From assembly GCA_030710605.1 (NCBI GenBank), contig CP092884.1, positions 17,155,483 through 17,219,482 of the forward strand: DNA of 64,000 bases, written 5' to 3'. The position numbers and the translations under genes are program-made. The notes beneath the pieces are model-generated. The model searched no databases, was not told where the DNA came from, and saw only the letters and a program-made list of their open reading frames with translations. The stretch comes from Cordylochernes scorpioides (lineage: Eukaryota; Arthropoda; Arachnida; Pseudoscorpiones; Chernetidae). Shown piece by piece: positions 34,086 to 45,102 of this stretch; the first letter of the stretch is position 1; each line of letters opens with the position of its first letter.

Positions 34086-37000
34086 TGTTTAATTTAGTTA
34101 GGGTATTCATGATCATAGTTAAATTTTTAATATACTTTTTCTGTGATTCTGTAAATATTCATTGAATTTATCATCATCACCTTTTTTGTTGTTCACAATT
34201 GTTTTTGGAGAAATAAAGTAAGGAAAAAGTTCGAGATGGTTGCTTCATGATTTTACTGATATAATGTATTAAGAATCTAAGTTTTATAAGTAAAAGAAAA
34301 TCATACATTAGGCACAAGGATAATACATTGGTCAACTCGAGCCCGATTAAACGTAAGTAAAAGCTAAGTAAAAATTTAAATAAAAAAAGGCAACTCATAA
34401 GTTTCTTGTAGCCATATATTGCAACTAAGATATTTGGGAAAAGATATAGATAAAAGAATAGCAATTATGGATGTCGAAACTTTAATTAAGAAATTAAAAA
34501 GGATAAAAAAAAGTATAAAAGGCATTGAAGAAAATATCGAATCTATAGTGTCTATGGTAGATGTTAATTCAACGAAATGCAAACTAGATTATGCAAAAAA
34601 TGATTTAATGAAAATGAATGATATTTTCTTGCAGCAACTTGAGGATGAGGATTTGAATGACGAAGTGGAAAATTGCATAGATAAGTGTATAAGATTAATG
34701 TGTGAATTGGATTTAAGGCATAATGGGCAAGAAACATCTGAAAAAAAAGTAAATTTATATGTTAAAATGCCTAAACTTGAATTGCCAACTTTCGATGGTA
34801 GATTAGAATCATGGCTTTCATTTAAGGATCTATTTTTTTCTGCGGTTGGTTCTAACTCACAAATACCTAATATTGAAAAGTTACAATATTTAAAAGGCCA
34901 ACTGAGAGGCGAAGCCCTAAGACTGGTCAACGTATTTCCAATTACAGCCGATAATTGTGTTGAGGTTTGGCAAACCTTATTAACAAGATATGATAATCCA
35001 AAGGATCTGATTTTCACCCAAATAGATAATGCATTAAGATTACCAAAGTTAGCCGATGACAACCATAAGTCAATGTTTAAACTTCTAGATAGTTGCAACG
35101 AGATAGTAAGAACAGTGAAGGTATTAGGTTACCAAATCGATAGTTTATCTGATGTGTTTTTCGTCAAGATCATGCAAGATAAGCTTGATAAAACCACAAG
35201 AAAACAGTGGGAATTGCAGAACAACCCAAGGGTTGTGCCTTCAATTAAGGATTTAATGGAATTTCTAGAAATTCACGCAAAAAGCTTGCAGAATTTGCCA
35301 AATAAAGATGCAAATGTGGAGAAACATTCAATAAGAAGGGAATCACATAAGGTGAATGCTTATGGTTCATATGTGATGAAATGTATTAAATGTGAAGGTG
35401 CTCATGCTCTTTCAAGCTGTACTTTGTTTTCGAAATTGCCTGAGTCGGAGAGAGTAAGTTTTGTTGGTTCGGCTAAATTGTGTTACAAATGTTTGAAGCC
35501 GAACCATTTGGAAAAGAACTGTTACAGCAAAAACATGTGTCAAATTTGTAATAAAAGACACCACACTTTGATTCATCAAGAACCCAAGGTTGAGTGTGAA
35601 AAGGACATTAAAAATACAACTTGTCTTTTAGGTAATGAGAAATATTTTTCAAATGTTATACTTACAACTGCTAGGATTAAAATCAAGGATAACAATGGTG
35701 TGCCTCAGACATGTAGAGCCTTGATAGACTCAGGGTCTCAGGCGAACTTCATATCAGTACAATGTAGAAAAAGACTAGGACTTCATTATGTTACCGTACA
35801 CTCACAGATATCGGGAATTTCGGGACATTTTGCGAGTCACTCTTATGGACTTGTGGAGTTTGAATTTACGCCACATTTCAATTCCAATGAACTTTTCAAG
35901 GTGAACGCCTTGGTGTTAGATAAGTTGACAAATAATTTGCCAACTCTTACATGTCCAAAGTCAAACTTGGCGCATCTCAAAACCATGCCTCTGGCTGATC
36001 CAGATTATAATATTTCTGCTCCCATCGACATATTAATTGGTGCTGAGTTAGCTATGACCCTATTCACTGGCGAGTCCGTTATCGGCGATGAAGAACAACT
36101 AACTGCCACGTCTTCTAAATTGGGATGGCTCCTTTCTGGAAGAGTTTCCTCTAAGGGTAGTAGGAGAGGTGTTAGGAATATCATTCGGTCACATCATGCA
36201 TGCCTGGAAACCCAAGATATAGTCGAAAAAAATTGGAAATTGGAATCCATTCCTGATGTGACTTCAATATCTAAGGATGAGAATGAAGCTGAAATCCATT
36301 TTGTGGAAACACATGGAAGGGATTCCACAGGCAGATATGTTGTACAACTGCCATTTCGGAATGAATGCCATTTAGGAGAATCAAGATCCAATGCGATCAA
36401 AAGACTTTGTTATTTGGAAAGATCTTTGATTCCACGACCTGAAGTTTATGACCAATATAGAAGCTTCATTGGGGAATATCTTGAATTGGGACATATGAGC
36501 TTAGTACCAAAGGAAGATATCATTAAGGGAAGGTACTATCTGCCTCATCATCCTGTAATAAAGGAAAAAAGTTGCACCACCAAATTACGAGTAGTTTTCG
36601 ACGCATCAGCAAGGACTGATTCAGGTTTGTCCTTGAATGATGCTTTAATTCCAGGGCCCAAGGTTCAACAGGATTTGTTTCACATTATTCTGAGATTCAG
36701 AATTCATCCTGTTGCTATAAATGCTGATATCGCCAAGATGTATAGGCAAATTAGAATATCACAAGACGACTCAGAATTCCAAAGAATTGTATGGCGGAAT
36801 GATCCTAATGATAAAATAAGGGACTATCGGCTGGAAACTGTCACTTACGGGACTAGTTGTGCACCATTTTTGGCCACTCGTATCATCAAACAGTTGGCTT
36901 TGGATGAGCAGAGTAGGTTTCCAAAGGCTAGCAAAATAGCATTGACAGATTTTTATGTTGATGATCTAGTAACTGGAACTTTTTCAGTAGATGAAGGCAA

Positions 37001-39761
37001 GAATTTGGTTAAAGAACTCTATGGTTTACTAAGTGCAGGAGGCTTCGAACTTCGTAAGTGGACCTCCAATGTTCCTGATGTTCTGTCACTTTTACCAAAT
37101 CATTTGAGATCCACCAACACAAATATTGAGTTTGAGGATTCCAAGGAATTTGTCAACGTTTTAGGCCTTCAATGGCAACCAAGAACTGATGGTTTCACAT
37201 TTAAGGGAATAGCTCTGCCACTGAACTCTATGACAAAACGAGGAATACTATCACAGGTTGCCAAAATATTTGATCCACTTGGTTGGATCTCACCATTTAC
37301 GACCACTATTAAACTGATTTTGCAAGAACTTTGGAAGACTGGTTTGGAATGGGATGACCCAATTCCAGAGGAACTAAGAAGGAAGCTGACTTTGATAAAC
37401 CAGGATCTTTCATCGTTAGAGCACATTCAAATCCCAAGATGCGTGGTACCAGGTAAATTTATGAAGGTAGAATTGCATGGGTTTTGTGATGCATCACAGA
37501 AGGCATATGCTGCATCTCTGTATCTAAAGGTGATCCTCTCAAACACAAGCGCTAAGACATTTCTCTTAGTGGCAAAAACAAGAGTCGCACCCATGAAGGT
37601 AGTTTCACTTCCAAAGTTAGAATTATGTTCTGCTCTACTCTTGGCAAGATTAATGAAAACTGTATATGATAACCTTCCTCTGACCATCAATGAAATTTAT
37701 TTATGGTCTGATTCCACTATAGCCTTATGCTGGATCAATTCCGAGCCGTGCCGATGGAAGACATTTGTGGCAAATCGAGTTGCTGAGATACAACGGCTTG
37801 TCTCCGGGGTTTGGTGCCATGTTGATGGAAGGCAGAATCCAGCAGATTGTGCATCACGAGGAATATTTCCATCCGACTTGGTAGAACATCCACTATGGTG
37901 GAATGGGCCACCATGGCTAATTGAACCTGCCCTTGAAATTAAGAAATTCATTAATAGCTCCAAGGAAGAATTTAAGGAAGAAGAAAAAATCAAGACGCAT
38001 TTTGGTACAGTTGAGTGTGAAATTCCATCCATTGTGACAAACTGCTCATCATTAACCAAACTGAAATGTATCATAGCTTGGTGCTTAAGATTTGTCAACA
38101 ACAGTCGAATGCCTTCACATTCAAGGAACAGGGAGCCCTTAACATTAAGAGAGTTGAATGATGCCCTGTTGTCAGTTGTTAAGTGTGTTCAATCTATTGA
38201 ATTTTCCAAAGAAAAGCATTGCCTGTTAAGCAACAAACCAATCCCGAATAAGAGTAGAATATACAATCTATGTCCCTTTTTGGATTCAAGAGGAATCATT
38301 AGAGTTGGAGGACGATTAAAAAATGCAAATGTTTATGGTGATCGAATTAATCAAATTTTACTTCCAAGATCACATCATCTTACCACTCTTATTGTAAACA
38401 ATGTTCATGTCCATAATCTTCACTCATCAACTCAAGCTACGCTTGCAGCAATAAGAAATATATTCTGGATACCTTCTGGAAGAAATGTTGTAAGGAAAAT
38501 TTTAAGAACATGCATGAAATGTGCTAGATTTCGTAAAGAAGCTCCTTTTCAATTAATGGGAAATCTACCTTTTGCAAGGATCAACAGATCAAGGCCGTTT
38601 TTGGTAACTGGAATAGATTTTGCAGGACCTTTTCTGATTAAACGGAACATGGGACGTACAACTTCAACCATGAATGCTTACGTTGCCTTGTTCATATGTT
38701 TCAGCACTCGGGCCATTCATCTAGAATTAATCAGTAGTCTGACCACAGATGCTCTCATATCCACAATAAGAAGGTTCATTGCTCGAAGAGGTAAACCAGC
38801 AACAATTCATAGTGACAACGCCACTAATTTTGTTGGTGCGCATAAGATTATTGGGAAACTATGTCACAATGCCGGTAAGGTTCTTACGAATTCAGAGGGA
38901 ATTCAGTGGAAATTTATACCACCATCAGCTCCACATTTTGGTGGACTTTGGGAAGCCGGAGTTAAGTCCATGAAATATCATCTTAGAAGAACAATGGGCA
39001 GTGCTTTGCTAAATTTTGAAGAACTAACAACATTGTTAGCACAAATTGAAGCTTGCCTGAATTCGCGACCTCTTTGTCCTCTTTCTGAGGACCCTGAAGA
39101 TCTACAGGCATTGACTCCTGGTCACTTCTTAATAGGTGGTTCTTTAACAGCGCTTCCCGATGAAGATGACATCATAGCAATGAGATTGCCAAATAGATGG
39201 CAATTAATTCAAAAATCAATGAATCATTTTTGGACAAGATGGTCCCAAGAATATGTGTCACAACTTCAACAAAGATCCAAATGGTGTAAGCCCCAACCCA
39301 ACATTAAGGAAGGATCCCTGGTGTTGATAAAGAATGAACAACAACCTCCACTAGCATGGAAGATTGGAAGAATTTCAAAGGTGTTTCCAGGAGATGACGC
39401 TAGAATCAGAGTGGTAGAAGTCAAGACTGCTAATGGGACTTACAGAAGACCTATTGTAAAATTATGTTTGTTACCTATATAATGGTTTGATGGTCCCCAT
39501 CAAGTTGGTGGCGGGAGAATGTTTAATTTAGTTAGGGTATTCATGATCATAGTTAAATTTTTAATATACTTTTTCTGTGATTCTGTAAATATTCATTGAA
39601 TTTATCATCATCACCTTTTGACACCATCACAATTGTTTTTGGAGAAATAAAGTAAGGAAAAAGTTCGAGATGGTTGCCTCATGATTTTACTGATCTAATG
39701 TATTAAGAATCTAAGTTTTATAAGTAAAAGAAAATCATACATTAGGCACAAGGATAATACA
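34086..39761 (+). mobile_element. BEL/Pao retrotransposon, complete and intact, TSD GTACC
   Basis: Two 242-bp LTRs (34086-34327 and 39520-39761) begin TGTTTAATTTAG and end GGATAATACA. A perfect GTACC duplication flanks them (34081-34085, 39762-39766). The LTRs differ by two single substitutions and one 7-nt block. A single 1671-codon polyprotein fills the interior. It is inserted in the protease-to-integrase region of the copia element; the copia frame resumes after 39762. Confidence 0.93.
34467..39482 (+). CDS. BEL/Pao Gag-Pol polyprotein
   Basis: Domains in order, residues counted from the first ATG: Gag (DUF1759-like, about 95-290; LPTFDGRLESWLSFKDLF); three Cys/His knuckles (about 305-375; CIKCEGAHALSSC, CYKCLKPNHLEKNC, CQICNKRHH); aspartic protease (about 415; RALIDSGSQANFIS, catalytic DSG); RT (about 640-830; VVFDASART, YGTSCAPFLATR and catalytic FYVDDL); RNase H (about 1000-1130; GFCDASQKAYAAS); integrase with an HHCC finger (CMKCARF) and core residues in GIDFAGPF, IHSDNATNF and FGGLWEAGVKSMK; and a C-terminal DUF5641-like domain ending near the stop. 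All are unbroken and key residues are present. Expression would start in the 5' LTR. No env frame follows, which is usual for Pao-lineage elements. The upstream in-frame TTG is unlikely to be used. Confidence 0.93.
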   Translation: MDVETLIKKLKRIKKSIKGIEENIESIVSMVDVNSTKCKLDYAKNDLMKMNDIFLQQLEDEDLNDEVENCIDKCIRLMCELDLRHNGQETSEKKVNLYVKMPKLELPTFDGRLESWLSFKDLFFSAVGSNSQIPNIEKLQYLKGQLRGEALRLVNVFPITADNCVEVWQTLLTRYDNPKDLIFTQIDNALRLPKLADDNHKSMFKLLDSCNEIVRTVKVLGYQIDSLSDVFFVKIMQDKLDKTTRKQWELQNNPRVVPSIKDLMEFLEIHAKSLQNLPNKDANVEKHSIRRESHKVNAYGSYVMKCIKCEGAHALSSCTLFSKLPESERVSFVGSAKLCYKCLKPNHLEKNCYSKNMCQICNKRHHTLIHQEPKVECEKDIKNTTCLLGNEKYFSNVILTTARIKIKDNNGVPQTCRALIDSGSQANFISVQCRKRLGLHYVTVHSQISGISGHFASHSYGLVEFEFTPHFNSNELFKVNALVLDKLTNNLPTLTCPKSNLAHLKTMPLADPDYNISAPIDILIGAELAMTLFTGESVIGDEEQLTATSSKLGWLLSGRVSSKGSRRGVRNIIRSHHACLETQDIVEKNWKLESIPDVTSISKDENEAEIHFVETHGRDSTGRYVVQLPFRNECHLGESRSNAIKRLCYLERSLIPRPEVYDQYRSFIGEYLELGHMSLVPKEDIIKGRYYLPHHPVIKEKSCTTKLRVVFDASARTDSGLSLNDALIPGPKVQQDLFHIILRFRIHPVAINADIAKMYRQIRISQDDSEFQRIVWRNDPNDKIRDYRLETVTYGTSCAPFLATRIIKQLALDEQSRFPKASKIALTDFYVDDLVTGTFSVDEGKNLVKELYGLLSAGGFELRKWTSNVPDVLSLLPNHLRSTNTNIEFEDSKEFVNVLGLQWQPRTDGFTFKGIALPLNSMTKRGILSQVAKIFDPLGWISPFTTTIKLILQELWKTGLEWDDPIPEELRRKLTLINQDLSSLEHIQIPRCVVPGKFMKVELHGFCDASQKAYAASLYLKVILSNTSAKTFLLVAKTRVAPMKVVSLPKLELCSALLLARLMKTVYDNLPLTINEIYLWSDSTIALCWINSEPCRWKTFVANRVAEIQRLVSGVWCHVDGRQNPADCASRGIFPSDLVEHPLWWNGPPWLIEPALEIKKFINSSKEEFKEEEKIKTHFGTVECEIPSIVTNCSSLTKLKCIIAWCLRFVNNSRMPSHSRNREPLTLRELNDALLSVVKCVQSIEFSKEKHCLLSNKPIPNKSRIYNLCPFLDSRGIIRVGGRLKNANVYGDRINQILLPRSHHLTTLIVNNVHVHNLHSSTQATLAAIRNIFWIPSGRNVVRKILRTCMKCARFRKEAPFQLMGNLPFARINRSRPFLVTGIDFAGPFLIKRNMGRTTSTMNAYVALFICFSTRAIHLELISSLTTDALISTIRRFIARRGKPATIHSDNATNFVGAHKIIGKLCHNAGKVLTNSEGIQWKFIPPSAPHFGGLWEAGVKSMKYHLRRTMGSALLNFEELTTLLAQIEACLNSRPLCPLSEDPEDLQALTPGHFLIGGSLTALPDEDDIIAMRLPNRWQLIQKSMNHFWTRWSQEYVSQLQQRSKWCKPQPNIKEGSLVLIKNEQQPPLAWKIGRISKVFPGDDARIRVVEVKTANGTYRRPIVKLCLLPI

Positions 39762-42540
39762 GTACCAAACTTGACAAATAATATACTATCGGTAAGTGCC
39801 ATTACCAGAAATAAAGGCAAAGTCATCTTTGAAGATGAAAAGGTATTTGTCGTAAAAAATGGAATAAAAGTTTTAGAAGGAGAAAAACGGGAAAATTGAC
39901 TCTATACAATAAATATAGAAACAGAAAATCCCGAAATTAAAGAATCTCACCTAACAGCTACCCAAAATGAAGAAATGCTCAAATGGCACAGAAAAATGGG
40001 TCACATAAGTTTTTCAAGCTTAAAACAATTAAAATCTATGGTTAATGGAATAAACATATAAAAAATAAGTCAAGATGAAATTTGTGAAACCTGCATTAAA
40101 GCTAAACAGGTAAGAAAGCCATTCAATTCCATTAGAACAAAATCAAAAAGGCCTTTAGAAATAATCCATACAGATGTATGTGGACCTTTAGATTCCACTA
40201 CCCATGACAACAAAAACTATTTTCTAACATTTCTTGATGACTACACACATTTTTGTCATGTGTATTTGTTACAAAATAAATATGAAGTAAAAGGATATCT
40301 AAAAGTATTTATTACAGAAGCAGAAAACCAAATGAATCGAAAAGTTTCAAAAATAAGATGTGACAATGGCGGAGAATATGTAAATGAAGATATAAAATCC
40401 TGGTGCAAAGCTAAAGGAATCATTATGGATCTCACCATACCTCACTCACCTCAGCTAAACGGCAAAGCCGAAAGATTAAATAGAACCCTGATGGAGAAAA
40501 CAAGAGCTCTTTTGATTGATTCTGGTGTAGAAAAATAAATGTGGGGAGTAGCTGTAAGGGTTTCAGCCTATTTGCTGAACCGAAGCCCTACTCAAGAATT
40601 AGAGAAAACCCCTGCAGAACTTTGGTTCAACAAAAGACCAAATTTGTCAAACTTACAATTTTTGGTTGTGAAGCTTATATCAAAACCCTAAAACACATAA
40701 AGAAATTGGAAGACAGAAGTAAAAAATATACCTTTATATGTTACGCACCAAATGGTTATCGCCTTTGGGATGAACAAAGCAAACAAATCTTTACAGCTAG
40801 AGATGTAATTTTTTTAGATAAAGGATGTATAAATAAAGAAGAAAAATACCAATTGTCGAACCAGAAGAAGAATCTGAAGATCAACTAGAATTAAATGAAG
40901 AACCAAGTCTACCAGAAGTCTCTGAAGACAAAGAAGATATCCCTACAAAACCAAGTACTTCAAAATATAATCTTAGACCAAGAAGTAGTTTACAAACACC
41001 ATCGAGATATGAAGACTTCTATTTAAAACGGGACGGAACAACAGAATCAGCTCTTCTAACTTACTCGGAAGCTATATCTGGTCCAAATCAAGAAAAATGG
41101 ATAAAGGCAATAAAAGAAGAAAAAGAGTCTCTTGCCAAAAGTGAAGTTTGGGAAATAGTAAAAGAAAATGAAGCATCAAACAAGAAGATTCTGACCTCTA
41201 AATAGCTCTTTAAAGTGATAGAAAATGGCCGGTACAAAACAAGACTAGTTGTAAGAGGCTTTGAACAAGAAGCAGGCAATGATTATAATGAGACATTCAG
41301 TCCAGTTATAAGCACTGTCTCTTCAAGGATATACTTTGCTCTAATGGCTAAGAAAAGGTTTGTTTTTAAAACATTTGACATAAAAACAGCTTTTCTATAT
41401 GGGTTTTTGGAGGAAGAAATATATGTTCAATTCCCAGAAGGTTATAAAGGGAATATATGTAGGTTAAGAAAGGCATTGTATGGTTTAAAGCAAGCCCCAT
41501 TAAAATGGAATGAAAGATTAAAACCTTTCTAAAATCCCAAGATTTCATACAACTAAAATCAGAGCCATGTCTTTTTAAAACCAACAAAGGAAATATGTAC
41601 CTTGCAATAAATGTAAATGATGGTATCTTAATTGGAGATAATGAAGAAGAATTAAATAATATTTTAGAAAAACTATCCCAAGAGTTTGAAGTCAAAATAA
41701 ACACAATGATCCAAGAACTTTTTGGGAATAAATTTGTGTTTTAAGGAAAAAAATAAAATTTTACTTTCACAAGAAAATTATGCAAAATCAGTTCTTGTAA
41801 GATATAATATGCAAAACTCAAAACCAGTACCCACTCCTATTACAGATGTAGTAAAAGAATTAGACAAAAACTTAGAAATATCAAATTATAATAAATTTAC
41901 CTACAGACAAGCAATTGGAAGCCTTTTATATTTGACAAACAAAACTAGACCAGACATGACCTTTCCCACAAATTTTGAAAGCAGGTCAATGCATGATCCT
42001 ACAACTCAAGATATTATAAACATCAAAAGAAGCATAAGATATTTAAATAATACCACCAATTTAGGCATATCATATGACGGAGAGATGCCATTTAAATTAA
42101 ATGTGTATTGTGATTCTGACTTTGCTGGAGATATTAAAACTAGAAAAAGTACCACAGGATATGTAGTTTACTTATGTGGAGGTCCCATAAGTTGGTGCTC
42201 CAGAAAGCAACCTGTAATTGCCCTTTCCAGCACTGAAGCTGAGTTCATTGCTGCAGCAGATGCATGCAAAGAAGTGTCATACATAAGATCCTTATTAGAA
42301 GAATTAATTCCAGATAACTTTGATATAAATATCTATGTTGATAACCAAAGCACTATAAAAATTATAAAATCAGGCCAATTCACCACTAAAACTAAACATA
42401 TTGATGTCAAATATAATTTTGTGAAAGATCAAGCTCAAAAGTTTAACCTGATATATTGTCCAACAGAACACCAAATTGCAGACATCCTAACAAAACCTCT
42501 AACAGACCAAAGTTTGATAAATTCAAATCCCTTCTTATGA
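39762..42540 (+). pseudogene. copia integrase, RT and RNase H, broken
   Basis: The region resumes with VPNLTNNILSVSAITR and the GAG-pre-integrase HHCC finger (WHRKMGHISF, CETCIKAKQ). Integrase core: IHTDVCGPL, CDNGGEYVNEDI and KAERLNRTLMEK (40260-40538; TAA at 40536). Copia RT: WIKAIKEEKESLAKSEVWEI, then RLVVRGFEQEAGNDYNETFS and FKTFDIKTAFLYGFLEEEIY (41215-41532). RNase H at 41722-42540: YCDSDFAGDIKTRKSTTGY, ALSSTEAEF and HIDVKYNFVKD. The frame is interrupted by stops and frameshifts near 39898, 40062, 40536, 41206 and 41530. Motif order is that of Ty1/copia. Not functional. Confidence 0.9.
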
Positions 42541-42626
42541 CAACCATTTAAAACATAAGTGAAGAAACTGTTGAATGTGATAAGATCACTGATTTAAGAG
42601 GGAATGTTGGAAAAAAATAAGAATAG

Positions 42627-42859
42627 TGTTATAATTTACGTTAAAAATACTAGAGGCGACAACCACTCATTGTCCGGTTGAAAGAATTTATTTCACCATT
42701 TTTTAGTTCTCTTTTATACAGCGAGGAGTTTTACATATTCAAGGATCGCCATGGATTTGCATAGCGTTGAAAGATAAAATAATATTTAAATAAAAATAGT
42801 TACAACATATCAACTAGACAAAATTCATAGCATATGATAATCTATCACATATCACAACA
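42627..42859 (-). repeat. 3' LTR of gypsy element
   Basis: 233 bp; pairs with 46917-47149. Confidence 0.92.
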
Positions 42860-42872
42860 CGTTTCCTTTTCC

Positions 42873-45097
42873 TCAAAACCCAAGCCTTTGTGGTTTCTTC
42901 AGCTCTCTACCGAACCTAGAGAACCGGGGCATTACAGATGAGTTCTCAGAGGGCACAGCCATCCCATCACTTGGTTGTCGTTGTATTGGAGTTGTAGATG
43001 GTCCTGCGACTGGCTCCTCTTCAGTAGTTCTCTGCCAACTGCTGGAGTCCGCCGCTACTGGAGACGATTCACCTGAGAACGAGGTCCCCAAGGAGGGCGA
43101 TTCCCCTTTTCCGGATGGTCCATTTTTTGGTCTTAGAAATTGTTGATTTCTGAGGAATTCCTTTCCAGATGGTGTTTCGACTTTGAAACTTTGAGGCGAA
43201 TTCCCGTGAGCTGTAATCTTCACTGGTGTCCATGCCTGTTTTGGAGACAGTTGGCACCAGGCCTCCTCTCCCACGCTGACTTTAGGGTAGATTTTACTGC
43301 TTCTGTCGTAATACCTTTTCATCGAATTTTGTCTTCTTTTCTTTGCATTTTCTATATGTCTTTGATTGGTTTTGCACGGGCCATATAGCCGGGTGATTCT
43401 TGGGATGAGGCAGCGGAGACTTCTAGACAAACATAGTTGTGCCGGGGACGGTAGGTCATTCTTTGGAGTATTTCTGTAGGTCAACAGGGCCAGATATGCG
43501 TCGGATCCTTGATCTTTACATTTGTTCAATAAAGTCTTTATTGTTTGGATATTCCTTTCTGCCAGTCCATTGGATCTATGAAGGTGTGGACTTGAGAAAA
43601 TTTGCCTTATGCCCCATTTTGTACAAAAGTTTGTCATTATCTCTGAGTGGAACGGGGTCCATTGTCGGACATAATAGTTTCCGGAATTCCAAATCGTGCA
43701 AATGTCTCTCTTAATTTGTTTCTCGCATTGGTCGCAGTAGGCGGCTTTAATGCATAAACCTCCGGGTAACCACTAAATCTGTCCACAATTAATAAATGAG
43801 GCTTTCTTTCAATATAAAATATGTCCATAGAGACTCTCTGCCAAGGATAATCCGGAATTGGAAAAGATCTTAACGTCTCCCGTGTTTTAGACTTCTGGTA
43901 TTTTTGACAAATGTCACAACTTTTAACTCTCTCAGCTATGTCCATGGACATTCCTAGCCAGAAAAGAGATTCACGTGCCAAACCCTGAATTGCTGATATC
44001 CCTTGATGAGATTTATGTAATAATTCGACCATGTAGTTTCTTTGTGTTCCAGGAACCACTATTGCCGATCCGACAGATAATAACTCATTCCATAGGTAAA
44101 TACGGTGTCTACAATCATAATAGGGTTTTATATCTTCATCTACATCTTTTTTGCTTATCGGCCACCCTTCGATAACGTAGTGGATTATTTTTAACAGCGT
44201 TGTATCTTCTTGGGTATCCTTCTGTAGAGTAATCAGTTTTTCGTCCGAGATATTGGCAGATATTAATTTGACCATTCTTCTGTCCTCGAGAAAGGGAGTT
44301 GGGAGTTCGTCTATGGGATGAGTATCCCTGGATAGGGTATCTGCGACAATTAAGCATTTTCCAGGCCGATATTGCAATTTAAAATCAAAAGCAAAGAGTT
44401 TCATAACTATTCTCTGCAGTCGAGGCGATATATCAGTTAACGGTTTTTGGATAAGTGGTAATAAAGGCTGATGATCCGTCTGGATTATGAACGTGTGTCC
44501 TAATAATAAATATTCGAACTTTTTGTATCCATAATAAATGCTCAATAATTCTTTTTCAATCTGTGAGTACTGTTTCTGAGAATTGTTGAATGATGCGGAT
44601 GCAAACGCCAGCGGTCGATTCTCTTGCAGCAGAGCAGCTCCCATAGCATCCTTGCTGGCATTACATTGTAGAACTAACGTCTTAGTTTTGTCGTAATGGC
44701 CCAACGAAGGAGCGTTTCGAACGCATTCCTTAATGTGATGGAATTCAATGTCTTGTCTAGGGCCCCAGTGCCAGACCACATTCTTTTTTAATATTTCTCT
44801 TATGTTGGACGTTGACGCGGCTAGATTCGGAATAAATTTTCCCAAATAGTTGTAAAGACCCATGATTCTCTGAAGCGACTTTTTATCTTCTGGCTTTTTG
44901 AGGTTGATCACTTTGTCGACCTTATTTGGCTCTGGATCAATTCCATTTTTCGAAATCATGTGGCCCAAAAAACTAACCTCCTTTTTGCATATTTGAGCTT
45001 TAGTCAAGTCGAATTTGATATTATTTCTCCTTGCTATTTCTAGTATACCTTTCAATTTTTCATTATGTTCTTCAATGCTATCTGCGTATATCAGCAA
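42873..45097 (-). pseudogene. gypsy RT C-terminus, RNase H and integrase
   Basis: The frame 43637-45097 begins at LIYADSIEEHNEKLKG, just after the YVDDL catalytic residues, which lie upstream in the same frame (about 45098-45120). It holds the RT thumb (FLGHMISKNGIDPEPNKV), RNase H (LVLQCNASKDAMGAALLQEN, IIQTDHQPLLPLI), the integrase finger (LLHKSHQGISAIQGLA, CDICQKYQ) and core (VSMDIFYIERKPHLLIVDRF, MSDNGPR). In RNase H the first catalytic CDAS reads CNAS, a missing Asp. A frameshift near 43640 leads to 42873-43637, with SPHLHRSNGLAERNIQTIK, the integrase end and a Pro/Ser-rich tail ending KKPQRLGF. Confidence 0.85.
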
Positions 45098-45102
45098 GTC
45101 AT

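Noticed and set aside
34419-34466. In-frame TTG as the Pao polyprotein start
   Set aside because: Eukaryotic initiation at TTG is improbable and an ATG follows 16 codons later, so the start was set at 34467.
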